From Fusobacterium varium (GTDB taxonomy: Bacteria > Fusobacteriota > Fusobacteriia > Fusobacteriales > Fusobacteriaceae): a DNA stretch of 64,000 nucleotides. Below the pieces are notes generated by a model. That model was given only the letters and a program-made list of their open reading frames with translations, made no database searches and was not told the origin of the DNA. The stretch lies in assembly GCA_021531615.1 (NCBI GenBank), contig JADYUE010000002.1, positions 42,388 through 106,387 of the forward strand, read 5' to 3'. Every line of letters starts with the position of its first letter. The stretch's first letter is position 1. This document shows, one piece after another, positions 17,831-28,110 of the stretch. Position numbers and translations under genes: made by a program.

Positions 17831-18703
17831 TTAAAATAATTTTGTAAAACTATCTGGTATCTTACTAGAAAAATGAAGAACCTTTTTAGTAACAGGATGA
17901 ACAAAAACTATTGTGCTAGCATGAAGTCCAAGACGGTTAATAGGATTTTTAGTTGAACCATATTTTTTATCTCCAACTACACTATGTCCTAAATCTTGCA
18001 TATGTACACGGATTTGATTTTTTCTTCCAGTATCAATGCTGACCTCTAAAAGAGAGTAGTTTTTATTTCTTTTGATAACTTTATAGTGAGAAACTGCCTT
18101 TTTACCCTCTTTTGGATCTTGGCTAGAGTATGTTATAAAGGCTCTATTTTCTTTTAAATAAGATATAATAGTATCACTGTCTTTTTTTACAACTCCCTCT
18201 ACAAGAGCCACATATGTTCTCTCTTTTACAGACTCATTCCAAGTTGTTTGTAAAATATCTTGAGCCTTTTCATTCTTAGCAAATATCATTATTCCAGAAG
18301 TGTCTCTATCTAAACGGTGAACAACAAATATTTTATTCTTAGGATTCTTATTTTTTAAATACTCTTTAAGCATATTATATGCAGTTTTTTCCCTCTCGTT
18401 ATCAGTGGCTACTGATAAAATTCCATTATCCTTTTCCACAACAATTACATCATCATCTTCATATATAATAGCAACACCTTTCATATTGCTAATAGCCTCG
18501 CTTTTACCCCAATCAACAGTTACAGAATCTCCTGGCATTAAAGGGTGATTATATTGTGAGATAACCTCATCATTTACAAAAACTTTTCTCTTTGTAAGAA
18601 GTGACTTGATGCTTGTACGACTTTTTCCAGCAAGTTTCTCCATAAGAAAAGCCATTAATTCATTTTTAACTTCAACTTTAAACACTGTATTTTTTTTCTT
18701 CAT
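17831..18703 (-). CDS. RluA-family 23S rRNA pseudouridine synthase
   Basis: The enzyme isomerises specific uridines in 23S rRNA. The N-terminal S4 RNA-binding domain (about residues 12-72) contains the KLAGKSRTSIKSLLTKRKVFVN pattern. The catalytic domain has HRLDRDTSGIMIFAK at about residues 128-142, which holds the catalytic Asp of the RluA family. GRKNQIRVHMQDLGH is the second conserved block. At 290 aa it matches RluC/RluD-type enzymes; which uridines are modified cannot be told. AGGAGG precedes the ATG. Confidence 0.9.
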   Translation of the reverse strand: MKKKNTVFKVEVKNELMAFLMEKLAGKSRTSIKSLLTKRKVFVNDEVISQYNHPLMPGDSVTVDWGKSEAISNMKGVAIIYEDDDVIVVEKDNGILSVATDNEREKTAYNMLKEYLKNKNPKNKIFVVHRLDRDTSGIMIFAKNEKAQDILQTTWNESVKERTYVALVEGVVKKDSDTIISYLKENRAFITYSSQDPKEGKKAVSHYKVIKRNKNYSLLEVSIDTGRKNQIRVHMQDLGHSVVGDKKYGSTKNPINRLGLHASTIVFVHPVTKKVLHFSSKIPDSFTKLF

Positions 18704-18797
18704 TATATCCTCCTAAAATCTGTCAGACTATATTATACCACCTTTTACAAAAAAATTCTAAACTTTTCTATTTAAGTTAAAACTTTTTATAGTTGTA

Positions 18798-18806
18798 TGG
18801 TATAAT
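18798..18806 (+). promoter_or_regulatory. Extended -10 promoter of the AlaX-like gene
   Basis: TG-N-TATAAT lies 30 bp before the start codon, in the divergent region between the pseudouridine synthase and the AlaX-like gene. Confidence 0.55.
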
Positions 18807-18836
18807 AAAGAGTGAAAAAAAGATAGGAGGGTGAAA

Positions 18837-19946
18837 ATGGTAGAAGTTTTAAGTTGTAATAAAATAAAAAATGGTTATGAAATAGAGTTAAAAGAAAATG
18901 TTTTCTATCCTGATGGAAAGGGCGGACAATTAGGAGATAGAGGATATATTGGAGAGAGTAAAATTTTAGAGGTTAAAGAAAGTAAAGTTATTGTGGATAG
19001 AGAGCTTTCTTTAGGTGAGTATGAGTATTCAATAGATGAAAATAGAAGAAGAGATATAGCACAACAACACACAGCACAACATCTATTTTCAGCAATAGCT
19101 TACAATGATTATCAACTAAACACAGTTGGATTTAGAATGGCTGAAGAATATACAACAGTAGATTTAGATTCAAACACTATCAGTGATGAAACAATAGAGG
19201 CGTTAGAATTTAAAGCGAATGAAATTATTGAAAAGGCTATTCAATTAAAAATATACATTATGAACCATGAAGATGCAATGAAGGTTGAAGGATTGAGAAA
19301 AGCTATTAAAGATAAGGTAACTGGAGATGTTAGATTTGTAGAGATTCCAGAGGTTGATTTAGGAGCTTGTGCTGGTTTCCATGTAGAAAATACAAAGGAT
19401 ATTAGAGTTTTCAAACTAATCAACCATGAAAAGATAAAAGGTAACTATACAAGATTCTACTTTATAGCAGGAGATAGAGCTTTAAATGATTACAAGTTCA
19501 AGCATAACTTATCAAGAGAGCTTTGCCATAAATTTAGTTGTAAAGATAATGAAATAGTTGAAATGGTAGATAAAGTTTTAGATGAAAAGAAGAAAAGTGA
19601 AGGGGAATTAAAAAATCTAGCATCTAACTATGCTGAGTTATTAAGTGAAAAACTTATGAGAGAGGCTGAAATTATTGGAGATAATAAAGTTGTAATCTAT
19701 TTAGGGGATAAGGTTGTAGGACAATTTTTAGGAAGATATGTTGATTTAGATACTTATCTTCTTATAACTGGAAATGATGAAAACTATTCATTAATGAGTA
19801 ACAAGGTTAATTGTAAGGAGTTTATAAAGCATCTTATCACTACTCAAGGTGGAATCAAAGGTGGAGGAAGTGAAACTAAGGGAAATTTCAAAGGAAAAAT
19901 TTCAAAAGATGAACTTTTAACTAATCTTAAAACTTTCCTTTCCTAG
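18837..19946 (+). CDS. AlaX-like alanyl-tRNA editing protein with DHHA1 domain
   Basis: It is a free-standing homologue of the editing half of alanyl-tRNA synthetase and probably deacylates Ser- or Gly-tRNA(Ala). Zinc-site residues are present: HTAQH (His78, His82) and CAGFH (Cys178, His182). The C-terminal DHHA1 domain ends with the glycine-rich GGGSETKGNFKG. The ATG at 18837 is preferred because AGGAGG ends 6 bases before it; a GTG at 18831 overlaps the tail of the RBS. At 369 aa it is the long AlaX type. Function is inferred from these motifs. Confidence 0.88.
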   Translation: MVEVLSCNKIKNGYEIELKENVFYPDGKGGQLGDRGYIGESKILEVKESKVIVDRELSLGEYEYSIDENRRRDIAQQHTAQHLFSAIAYNDYQLNTVGFRMAEEYTTVDLDSNTISDETIEALEFKANEIIEKAIQLKIYIMNHEDAMKVEGLRKAIKDKVTGDVRFVEIPEVDLGACAGFHVENTKDIRVFKLINHEKIKGNYTRFYFIAGDRALNDYKFKHNLSRELCHKFSCKDNEIVEMVDKVLDEKKKSEGELKNLASNYAELLSEKLMREAEIIGDNKVVIYLGDKVVGQFLGRYVDLDTYLLITGNDENYSLMSNKVNCKEFIKHLITTQGGIKGGGSETKGNFKGKISKDELLTNLKTFLS

Positions 19947-19975
19947 TTGTATTCAAATGAATTTTTTGTTATAAT
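19947..19975 (+). promoter_or_regulatory. Promoter of rlmN
   Basis: TTGTAT (19947-19952) and TATAAT (19970-19975) are spaced by 17 bp. The -35 directly follows the stop codon of the AlaX-like gene. Confidence 0.65.
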
Positions 19976-20006
19976 AATATGTTAATAATTTATAATTGGA
20001 GGAGTA

Positions 20007-21059
20007 ATGACAGATAAAATCAATTTATTAAACCTAAATCAAAAGGAACTTGAAGATTTAGTAATATCACTTGGAATGAAAAAATTCTATGGAAAACAAA
20101 TATTTAACTGGTTACATAAAAAAATAGTAAGAGATCTAAATGAGATAACAAATCTCTCATTAAAAGATAGAGAACTTTTAGGAGAAAAGGCATATATACC
20201 ATTTTTAAACCTATTAAGACAACAAGTATCAAAAATTGACAAAACAGAGAAATTCTTATTTGGACTTGAAGATGGACACACAATTGAAACAGTACTTTTA
20301 AGACATAAAGACAAAAGAAATACACTTTGTATCTCTTCTCAAGTTGGTTGTCCTGTAAAATGTGCTTTCTGTGCAACTGGGCAAGATGGGTTTATTAGAA
20401 ATCTTGATGTAAATGAGATTATCAACCAAGTTTATACAGTTGAAAGAAGATTAGTTAAACAAGGAAGTAACATTAATAACATAGTATTTATGGGAATGGG
20501 AGAACCTCTATTAAACTTAGACAATGTTTTAAAAGCTTTAGACATTCTTTCAAATGAAAATGGAATCAATATCTCTAAAAGAAAAATAACTATCTCTACT
20601 TCAGGAATTGTTCCAAATATTGAAAAAATACTACTTGAAAAACTTCCTATTGAATTAGCTGTATCTCTACACAGTGCAATTAATGAAAAGAGAGATGTAA
20701 TTATACCTATAAATAGAGCTTATCCTTTAGAAGATCTATATGCAGTTTTACAAGAGTATCAAAGACAAACAAAACGTAGAATTACTTTTGAATATATTCT
20801 TATAAATAATTTCAATGTTTCAGATACAGACGCTAATGCTCTAGCTGATTTTGTACATGACTTTGATCACGTAGTAAACTTAATACCTTTCAATCCTGTT
20901 GCAAATACAGAGTTTGAAAGACCTTCAGATAAGAAAATAGATAAATTCTATACATTCTTAAAAGATGTAAGAAAGGTAAATGTTACATTAAGAAGAGAAA
21001 AAGGAACAGATATAGATGGAGCTTGTGGACAACTTAGACAAAAAGGAGCAAAAAAATAG
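20007..21059 (+). CDS. rlmN: 23S rRNA (A2503-C2) / tRNA (A37-C2) methyltransferase RlmN
   Basis: This radical-SAM methyltransferase makes 2-methyladenosine in 23S rRNA and some tRNAs. The [4Fe-4S] motif CPVKCAFC lies at residues 115-122. GMGEPLLN (about 162-169) and the ISTSGIVP block are family-specific, and the C-terminal GACGQL carries the methyl-carrying cysteine of the family. At 350 aa it is typical. GGAGGAG precedes the ATG. The following PBP1A gene starts 30 bases later and is probably co-transcribed. Confidence 0.96.
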   Translation: MTDKINLLNLNQKELEDLVISLGMKKFYGKQIFNWLHKKIVRDLNEITNLSLKDRELLGEKAYIPFLNLLRQQVSKIDKTEKFLFGLEDGHTIETVLLRHKDKRNTLCISSQVGCPVKCAFCATGQDGFIRNLDVNEIINQVYTVERRLVKQGSNINNIVFMGMGEPLLNLDNVLKALDILSNENGINISKRKITISTSGIVPNIEKILLEKLPIELAVSLHSAINEKRDVIIPINRAYPLEDLYAVLQEYQRQTKRRITFEYILINNFNVSDTDANALADFVHDFDHVVNLIPFNPVANTEFERPSDKKIDKFYTFLKDVRKVNVTLRREKGTDIDGACGQLRQKGAKK

Positions 21060-21089
21060 TATTTTTATCCATAAGGAGCGTTGAATAAT

Positions 21090-23279
21090 ATGAAATCACC
21101 TATAAAAACAATATTAAAAGTTTTTGTTGTTCTTATTCTTCTTGGAGGACTTGCTACTGGCGGACTTGTTCTTGGAGTAATATCAAAATACTCAAAGGAG
21201 TTACCTGATATAGCTACTTTAATTGAGGATTACTCACCTTCTCTCCCTACAGTATTGTATGATAGAAATGGTGAGGTAATTGATACTATTTATAGAGAGT
21301 CAAGAGACAGTGTAAAATTAAAAGAGGTTCCACTTTATAGTAGAAATGCTTTTTTAGCAATTGAGGATAAACAATTTTATTCACACCATGGAATACATTT
21401 AAAAAGACTTTTTGGAGCTATTGTAGCTAATATAAAAAGTGGACGTGCTGTTCAAGGGGCTAGTTCTCTTACTCAACAACTTGCCAAAAATGCCTTTCTT
21501 TCACATGAAAGAAAGTTATCAAGAAAGATAAAAGAGGCTATAATTACTTTTGAAATAGAGAGAAAGTATACTAAAGATGAGATTTTGGAAAAATATTTGA
21601 ACGAGATCTACTTTGGTTCAGGAGCTTATGGAATAAAAACAGCAGCTAAACAATTTTTTAGAAAAGATATATCTAAAATCAATTTAGCTGAATCAGCAAT
21701 GTTAGCAGGGATACCTAACAGACCTGAAAAATATAATCCTAGAAAGAATTTGAAAGCATCTTTACAAAGAATGAATCTTATTCTTTCAGAGATGTATAAT
21801 GATGGTTTGATAACAAAAGAGGAATATGATACAGCAAGTAATTGGAAGTTTATAAATGAAGATGATCTGCCAAAAGATTTTAAACTTGATGATAATACAA
21901 CTATTATTTACAATAAGAAAACTAATGTTGTAACAAACTACCCTGATTTTACAAATTTAGCTGAAGAATTTTTAGTTGATACCTTTGGTGAAGGTAAAGT
22001 TTATACTGAAGGGCTAAAAGTTTATACAACTCTTGATGTTAAGATGCAAAAAGTTGCAAAGGAAACTTTTGAAAACTATGATTTCTTTAAGAAAAACCCT
22101 AAACTTCAAGGTGGAATGGTAACTATTGATCCTGATAATGGGCATGTTATCTCTATTGTTGGAGGGCGTAACTTTAAATCTGGAAACTTTAACAGGGCAA
22201 CTATGGCTAAAAGACAGTTGGGATCATCATTAAAACCTTTCCTTTACCTATCAGCTATGGAAAATGGAATGGAGATGAACTCTGTTGTAGACGATTCATT
22301 TATCTCTTTTGGAAATTGGATACCTAAAAACTATGGTAGCAGATATTCTCACAATGTAACTCTTTTAAATGCACTAGATAGATCGTTAAATATTGTTTCT
22401 ATTAAACTTTTAGAGAAAGTTGGAACAAAGACATTTATAGAGATGATGGGGAAAATAGATCCTAACTTACAAATACCTGATAACTTAACAGCATCATTAG
22501 GATCTTTTGAAAATACACCACTACAACATGCTATTGACTACTCTATCTTTGCAAATGGAGGTTATGTTGTAGAACCTGTAACTGTAATAAAAGTTGAAGA
22601 TAGATATGGAAATTTAGTATATGAAAATACACCAAAGAGAGAGAAAGTCTTTGATAGTGTAAATACAAGTATAATTACCTTTATGCTTGAAAGTTCTGTA
22701 AGACATGGAAGTTCAAATAGAGCCTCTGTATTTACTAAAAATAAAGAGAGAATTGAGCAAGGGGGAAAAACTGGTACTACTAATGAAAATAGAACTATTT
22801 GGTTTGCTGGTATAACTCCTGATTATGTAACAACTATCTATATAGGTTATGATGACAACAAGCCTATCAAGGGAAATGTAACAGGGGGAACAGGAGTTGC
22901 TCCTATGTGGGCTAAATACTATCAAACCCTTATAAATAAAGGGTTGTATCTTCCTACAACATTCTCTTTCTTAGATAGCCACTTAAAAAATGGAGATCTT
23001 TATACACAAACTATGACTGTTAATAATGGACTTCTTTCTAATAAAGGACGTGAGTTTTTAGTTAGAAAGGGAAGTTTAGAGTTAGAAAGTGCTGCTAAAT
23101 ATGAAAATGGTATCGCAGGTATTTTCGGTCAAGGAGGATTGAAGCCTTCTGAATCTTTTGATAGTAGCAATGATTTTAACAATAACTTTAATAATAATTT
23201 TGATGTAGAAGATGAAGAGAAAGCACCAGAAAACTCTACTGCTACTGACTCACTATTTAATAGACTTTTAGGAAACTAA
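21090..23279 (+). CDS. Class A penicillin-binding protein (PBP1A type)
   Basis: This bifunctional peptidoglycan synthase is anchored in the inner membrane. One N-terminal helix (about 10-30) precedes the GT51 glycosyltransferase domain, with EDKQFYSHHG and GASSLTQQLAKN. The transpeptidase domain has the active serine in SSLKPF, SLN, and KTGTT. The tail after about residue 680 is Asn/Glu-rich and probably disordered. The ATG at 21090 is preferred over TTG at 21081, which lies only 2 bases from the AAGGAG RBS. A terminator follows. Confidence 0.93.
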   Translation: MKSPIKTILKVFVVLILLGGLATGGLVLGVISKYSKELPDIATLIEDYSPSLPTVLYDRNGEVIDTIYRESRDSVKLKEVPLYSRNAFLAIEDKQFYSHHGIHLKRLFGAIVANIKSGRAVQGASSLTQQLAKNAFLSHERKLSRKIKEAIITFEIERKYTKDEILEKYLNEIYFGSGAYGIKTAAKQFFRKDISKINLAESAMLAGIPNRPEKYNPRKNLKASLQRMNLILSEMYNDGLITKEEYDTASNWKFINEDDLPKDFKLDDNTTIIYNKKTNVVTNYPDFTNLAEEFLVDTFGEGKVYTEGLKVYTTLDVKMQKVAKETFENYDFFKKNPKLQGGMVTIDPDNGHVISIVGGRNFKSGNFNRATMAKRQLGSSLKPFLYLSAMENGMEMNSVVDDSFISFGNWIPKNYGSRYSHNVTLLNALDRSLNIVSIKLLEKVGTKTFIEMMGKIDPNLQIPDNLTASLGSFENTPLQHAIDYSIFANGGYVVEPVTVIKVEDRYGNLVYENTPKREKVFDSVNTSIITFMLESSVRHGSSNRASVFTKNKERIEQGGKTGTTNENRTIWFAGITPDYVTTIYIGYDDNKPIKGNVTGGTGVAPMWAKYYQTLINKGLYLPTTFSFLDSHLKNGDLYTQTMTVNNGLLSNKGREFLVRKGSLELESAAKYENGIAGIFGQGGLKPSESFDSSNDFNNNFNNNFDVEDEEKAPENSTATDSLFNRLLGN

Positions 23280-23281
23280 AA

Positions 23282-23331
23282 TAAAAAAAAAGCTGTTGAA
23301 AATCTTTTTGATTTCTTCAGCTTTTTTTATT
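23282..23331 (+). terminator. Terminator after the PBP1A gene
   Basis: AAAGCTG and CAGCTTT arms with an extended imperfect stem are followed by a T-run of seven. Confidence 0.75.
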
Positions 23332-23434
23332 TGTAAAATATTTAAGGATTATTTTTATCTTAATATTAAGTTGATGTAGTAGAGTTTTTCTTTTAATTGA
23401 TATTAAATAAATTTTAGTATTTGATAATGATTTA

Positions 23435-23443
23435 TGATATAAT
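23435..23443 (+). promoter_or_regulatory. Extended -10 promoter of polA
   Basis: TGATATAAT lies 37 bp before the polA ATG. No clear -35 is visible. Confidence 0.5.
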
Positions 23444-23479
23444 ATTGAATGGAAAATAAATGAATGTTGGAGGAAATAG

Positions 23480-26221
23480 ATGAAGAAAGCTGTACTTTTA
23501 GACACAAGTGCAATAATGTATAGAGCATATTTTGCAAATATGAATTTTAGAACCAAAACAGAACCTACTGGGGCAGTATATGGCTTTACTAATACTCTTT
23601 TAAGCATTATAAAGGAGTTTTCACCAGATTATATAGGAGCAGCTTTTGACGTTAAGAGATCTTCATTAAAAAGAAGTGAAGTTTATAGTGAATATAAAGC
23701 ACAGAGAGAGGCTGTACCTGAAGACTTATTGGTTCAAATTCCTAGAATAGAAGAGGTACTTGATTGTTACAATATAAAAAGATTTAAAATAGAAGGATAT
23801 GAGGCTGATGATGTTCTTGGAACTCTAGCTAAAAAACTTTCAAATGAAGGAATTGAGGTTGTTGTAGTTACAGGAGATAAGGACTTAGCTCAAATTCTTG
23901 ATAAAAATATAAAGATAGCTCTTTTAGGAAAAGGAGAGGGTGGAGATAAGTTTAAAATTATTGAAACTGATGAGGATGTTATTGAATATCTAGGTGTAGT
24001 TTCAAAGAAAATTCCTGATCTCTTCGGACTTATCGGTGACTCTAGTGACGGTATACCAGGAGTTAGAAAGATAGGACCTAAAAAAGCTATACCTATGCTT
24101 GATAAATATGGAGACTTAGAGGGAATATATGAAAATATAGATAAACTTACTGAACTTCCAGGAATTGGGAAATCTTTAGTAAATAATATGATAGAGGATA
24201 GAGAGATAGCTTTTATGAGTAGAGATCTAGCCACTATTGAACAAGATATACCTATTGATTGTAATGGAGAGTTTTTAGAGTACTCTCTTGATAAAGATAG
24301 ATTAGCTGAGCTATTTAGAACACTTGAGTTTAGAGTATTAATAAAAAAACTTGAGCTTGAAAATTTTGGAGCAAAGGAGAAAAAAGAAGAGGTTGTTACT
24401 AATTCATCACCACAATTAGGGCTTTTTGGTAACTCACAAATTGGACTTTTTGATAATGTTCAAAATAATGAGATAGTTTTATCTAAAGAGAGAGAGTTTG
24501 TAATTGTAGATGATGAAGAAAAATTTAAAAAGATGGTAGATAAACTATCTAAAGAGAAAAGATGTGCTTTCTATTATACAACTACTGGACTTGGAATAAG
24601 TAGTGTAAAAGATGATTTCTATCTTCCATTGAAACATACACCACTATTTCATAAAAATATAGATTTTCAACTTGTGAAAGATTTCTTTGAAAACTCTGAT
24701 ATTAAATTTATCTCATATGATTTTAAACCTTTCTTAAATGAGGGAGTTAAAATTAAAAATATGGATATAGATTTAATGATAGCTTATCATCTAATATCTT
24801 CACAAACTAAAGAGGGTGTTGAAATTCCATTGGAGCATCTTTCAGGAATAGAGTTAGAGAGCTATGCTGAAAAATTTGGAAAGGAAAAAGCTGAAAATAT
24901 ATCTACTGAAGAGTATGGAAAGTTTATTATTGAGAGAAGTAAAGGAATATTAGAAACTTATGATATAGCTATGGAGGAGATAAAGGGGAAAAATCTTCTT
25001 GAGGTTTTAGAAAAAACAGAGATGCCTCTAATTAAAGTTCTTTCAGCTATGGAAGTAAAAGGTATTAAAATTGATCCTGTATACTTTGCTAACTATCAAA
25101 AGGAACTTGAGATAGCTATTGATAAGTTACAAAAGAAAATTTTTGAAATAGCTGGAGAGGAGTTTAACCTAAATTCACCTAAACAACTTTCAGAAATTCT
25201 ATTTTTAAAACTGAATTTAAACCCTACTAAAAAGACAAAAACAGGACTGTCAACAAATGTTGAAGTTCTTGAGGGTATGAAAAATGATGGAGTAGAGATA
25301 GCTGAATATATTTTAGATTATAGAAAGTTATCTAAATTGAAAAATACTTATGTTGATGCTCTACCAAAATTAGTAGATGAAAATAATAGACTTCATACAA
25401 CTTTTAATCAGATAGGAACTACAACAGGTAGATTATCATCTTCAAACCCTAATTTACAAAATATTCCTGTAAAAACAGATGAGGGAATTAAGATAAGACA
25501 AGGATTTATAGCTGAAGAGGGAAATCTTTTAATGGGTATAGACTACTCACAAATTGAATTGAGAGTTTTAGCAGAGCTTTCAAAGGATGAAAATCTTATA
25601 TCAGCTTACAAAAGAGGAGAGGATCTTCATAAGGTAACTGCTAAAAAGATTTTTGAGCTTGGTGAAGATGAAGAGGTAAGCCGTGAGCAAAGAATAATAG
25701 CAAAAATTATTAACTTTAGTATCATTTATGGTAAAACTGCCTTTGGACTTTCAAAAGAGCTAGGAATTACTCAAAAAGAGGCAACAGAGTATATCAATAG
25801 ATATTTTGAACAGTATCCTAAAGTAAGAGAGTTTGAAAAGAAGATTATAGAATATGCTGAAAAATATGGATATACTGAAACTTTTTTTGGTAGAAGAAGA
25901 ATTATTGAGGGAATAAGTTCAAAGAATAAGAATATAAAAAATCAAGCTGAGAGAATGGCTGTAAATAGTGTAATTCAAGGAACAGCTGCAGAGATTTTGA
26001 AAAAGGTTATGATTGAGTTATATAAAGTACTTGAGGGAAAAGAGGAAGAGATTAACCTATTATTACAAGTACACGATGAACTTATATTTGAGATTAAAGA
26101 GGAAAAAATCGAGGAGTATAAAAAGATAATAGAGGATATAATGAGAAATGCTGTTAAATTTGATGATGTACTTCTTGATATCAATACAAATATTGGAAAA
26201 AACTGGGCTGAAACAAAGTAG
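23480..26221 (+). CDS. polA: DNA polymerase I, proofreading domain apparently inactive
   Basis: It fills gaps and removes RNA primers in replication and repair. Residues about 1-290 form the 5'-3' exonuclease, with acidic GYEADDVLGTLA and GDKDLAQ blocks. Residues about 335-500 occupy the 3'-5' exonuclease position, but the Asp-x-Glu of motif I is replaced (CAFYYTTTGLG, about 363-373), and motif II does not match either. Proofreading is therefore probably lost, as in Taq and Bacillus Pol I. The polymerase domain (about 520-913) is intact: TTTGRLSSSNPNLQNIP, MGIDYSQIELRVLA, RIIAKIINFSIIYG and VHDELIFE. GGAGGA precedes the ATG. WhiA follows 20 bases later. Confidence 0.95.
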   Translation: MKKAVLLDTSAIMYRAYFANMNFRTKTEPTGAVYGFTNTLLSIIKEFSPDYIGAAFDVKRSSLKRSEVYSEYKAQREAVPEDLLVQIPRIEEVLDCYNIKRFKIEGYEADDVLGTLAKKLSNEGIEVVVVTGDKDLAQILDKNIKIALLGKGEGGDKFKIIETDEDVIEYLGVVSKKIPDLFGLIGDSSDGIPGVRKIGPKKAIPMLDKYGDLEGIYENIDKLTELPGIGKSLVNNMIEDREIAFMSRDLATIEQDIPIDCNGEFLEYSLDKDRLAELFRTLEFRVLIKKLELENFGAKEKKEEVVTNSSPQLGLFGNSQIGLFDNVQNNEIVLSKEREFVIVDDEEKFKKMVDKLSKEKRCAFYYTTTGLGISSVKDDFYLPLKHTPLFHKNIDFQLVKDFFENSDIKFISYDFKPFLNEGVKIKNMDIDLMIAYHLISSQTKEGVEIPLEHLSGIELESYAEKFGKEKAENISTEEYGKFIIERSKGILETYDIAMEEIKGKNLLEVLEKTEMPLIKVLSAMEVKGIKIDPVYFANYQKELEIAIDKLQKKIFEIAGEEFNLNSPKQLSEILFLKLNLNPTKKTKTGLSTNVEVLEGMKNDGVEIAEYILDYRKLSKLKNTYVDALPKLVDENNRLHTTFNQIGTTTGRLSSSNPNLQNIPVKTDEGIKIRQGFIAEEGNLLMGIDYSQIELRVLAELSKDENLISAYKRGEDLHKVTAKKIFELGEDEEVSREQRIIAKIINFSIIYGKTAFGLSKELGITQKEATEYINRYFEQYPKVREFEKKIIEYAEKYGYTETFFGRRRIIEGISSKNKNIKNQAERMAVNSVIQGTAAEILKKVMIELYKVLEGKEEEINLLLQVHDELIFEIKEEKIEEYKKIIEDIMRNAVKFDDVLLDINTNIGKNWAETK

Positions 26222-26241
26222 AATGAGAGGTATATTAGAAG

Positions 26242-27147
26242 ATGTCTTACACTTTTAAGGTAAAACAAGAGATATTGACTAATGAAATGGTTACTGATAT
26301 GGAGAAAATGGCTGAACTATCAGGAATACTCCTCAGTAAAGATGCTATTTTTAAAGATAAGATAGAACTTAAATTGGAAAATATCTCTTTAGCTAAAAGA
26401 GTATACAAATTTTTAAAGGAGCTTACAAATTTAAAAATAGGTATAAAATATGTTACAAGTAGAAGACTTGGTGAGCATAATATATATATTGTTACATTGG
26501 AAAGACAAAAGGGATTTAAAGATTTTATTGAAAAACTTAATTTATCAACACCTTTGATATTAGCGAGTGAAGAGATTTTAAAAGGATTTATTAGAGGGAT
26601 ATTTTTAGCTTGTGGATATATTAAAGATCCTGCTAAAGAGTATGCTTTAGATTTTTTTATAGATAATGAAGAGGCAGCAGAAAGATTGTATGAGATATTA
26701 CAGGCTAAAAATAAAAAGGTTTTTAAAACACAGAAGAGAAATAAACCTCTTGTATATCTGAGAAATTCAGAGAATATCATGGATATAATGGTTGTTATAG
26801 GATCTATTCAGGCATTTTTTAATTATGAAGAGATGACTATGATAAAGGATCTTAAAAATAAAACTATTAGAGAGATGAATTGGGAAGTTGCCAATGAAAC
26901 AAAAACTTTAAATACAGGTAACAATCAGATAAAGATGATAAACTATATTGAAAATTCAATAGGATTAAATAATATGAGTTCTGTTTTAGAAGAAGTGGCA
27001 ATCATTAGATTGGACAACCCTGAGAGTTCTCTTCAAGAAATTGCTGAAATAATAGGAATTTCAAAGTCAGGAGTAAGAAACAGATTCAGAAGAATAGAGG
27101 AAATATACAATAAGCTTTTAGAAGAGGAAGAGAAAGAACAGGGGTAA
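26242..27147 (+). CDS. whiA: WhiA family DNA-binding protein
   Basis: WhiA is a conserved regulator linked to cell division and chromosome organisation in Gram-positives. It combines a degenerate LAGLIDADG homing-endonuclease fold with a C-terminal helix-turn-helix. Here GFIRGIFLACGYIKDPAKEYALDF (about residues 114-137) matches the LAGLIDADG-like part. SLQEIAEIIGISKSGVRNRFRRI (about 266-288) is the HTH. In Firmicutes the gene neighbours yvcK/yvcJ; here it follows polA and precedes ribF. At 301 aa it is full length. Confidence 0.92.
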   Translation: MSYTFKVKQEILTNEMVTDMEKMAELSGILLSKDAIFKDKIELKLENISLAKRVYKFLKELTNLKIGIKYVTSRRLGEHNIYIVTLERQKGFKDFIEKLNLSTPLILASEEILKGFIRGIFLACGYIKDPAKEYALDFFIDNEEAAERLYEILQAKNKKVFKTQKRNKPLVYLRNSENIMDIMVVIGSIQAFFNYEEMTMIKDLKNKTIREMNWEVANETKTLNTGNNQIKMINYIENSIGLNNMSSVLEEVAIIRLDNPESSLQEIAEIIGISKSGVRNRFRRIEEIYNKLLEEEEKEQG

Positions 27148-27153
27148 ACCAAG

Positions 27154-28110
27154 ATGAAAGTAATTAAGGATATATTTGAGACAAATGAGATTTTTGAAAA
27201 TAGTTACACAGCTATTGGAACTTTTGATGGACTACACTATGGACATCAGCAACTTATAAAGGGAGCTATTGAAAAGGCTAAAGAAAATGGAGGGAAATCA
27301 GTTGTATTTACCTTTGCTAATCACCCTATGGAGATAATAAATATTGATAGAGCACCAAAATGTATAAATACTATTGAGGAAAAGATCTATCTATTTGAAG
27401 AGATGGGAATAGATTATCTTATTTTACAACCTTTTAATAAAAAATTTGCTGATTTAACAGCAGTTGAATTTGTAGAAATTTTAAAAAACAAGGTAAATAG
27501 TAAGGAACTTTTTGTAGGTTTTAATTTCTCTTTTGGAGAGGGAGGAAAGGCTAAAACTAAAGATCTTATTGAACTTGGAGAGAGTATGGGAATGAAAGTA
27601 AATGAGATCCCTGCTGTATCTATTGATGGAGAGGTTATTAGCTCTACATTGATTAGAAAAAATCTTCAAAAGGGACATTTTGAAGAGGTAAATAAGTATC
27701 TAGGACATAAGTTCTTAATAATTGGAGAAGTTATCCATGGAAAGAAAATAGCTAGACAATTGGGATTCCCAACTGCAAATATAAAGATGGCAAATAGATT
27801 ATATCCACCTTTAGGTATCTATGGAGCTACTTTAAAGATAGAAGGGGAAAATATCAAAAGATATGGAGTTGTAAATATTGGAGTAAACCCTACATTAAAG
27901 CCAGGTGAAAGAAGTGTAGAGGTTCATATTTTAGACTTTGATGGAGATATTTATGGAAAGAAAATCTATGTAGAAGTTATGAAGTTTATGAGAGAGGAAA
28001 AGAAATTTAACTCAATAGATGAACTTAAAAAAGTAATTGGAAATGATGTAAAAAATTGGCAGACATTTGTAAAAGTGAGGAAAAATGGATATTGTTCTAA
28101 AGATAGATAA
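27154..28110 (+). CDS. ribF: Bifunctional riboflavin kinase / FAD synthetase
   Basis: It phosphorylates riboflavin to FMN and adenylates FMN to FAD. The N-terminal FMN adenylyltransferase domain has the nucleotidyl-transferase motif GTFDGLHYGHQ (about 22-32) and VGFNFSFGEGG. The C-terminal flavokinase domain has GKKIARQLGFPTAN (about 198-211). At 318 aa it is complete. The last 26 bases overlap scpA, which begins in another frame, suggesting coupled translation. Confidence 0.95.
   Translation: MKVIKDIFETNEIFENSYTAIGTFDGLHYGHQQLIKGAIEKAKENGGKSVVFTFANHPMEIINIDRAPKCINTIEEKIYLFEEMGIDYLILQPFNKKFADLTAVEFVEILKNKVNSKELFVGFNFSFGEGGKAKTKDLIELGESMGMKVNEIPAVSIDGEVISSTLIRKNLQKGHFEEVNKYLGHKFLIIGEVIHGKKIARQLGFPTANIKMANRLYPPLGIYGATLKIEGENIKRYGVVNIGVNPTLKPGERSVEVHILDFDGDIYGKKIYVEVMKFMREEKKFNSIDELKKVIGNDVKNWQTFVKVRKNGYCSKDR

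Noticed and set aside
26247..26780. A 177-codon antisense frame within whiA
   Set aside because: It mirrors whiA codons on the opposite strand, with typical Leu/Ser/Ile antisense composition and no RBS.
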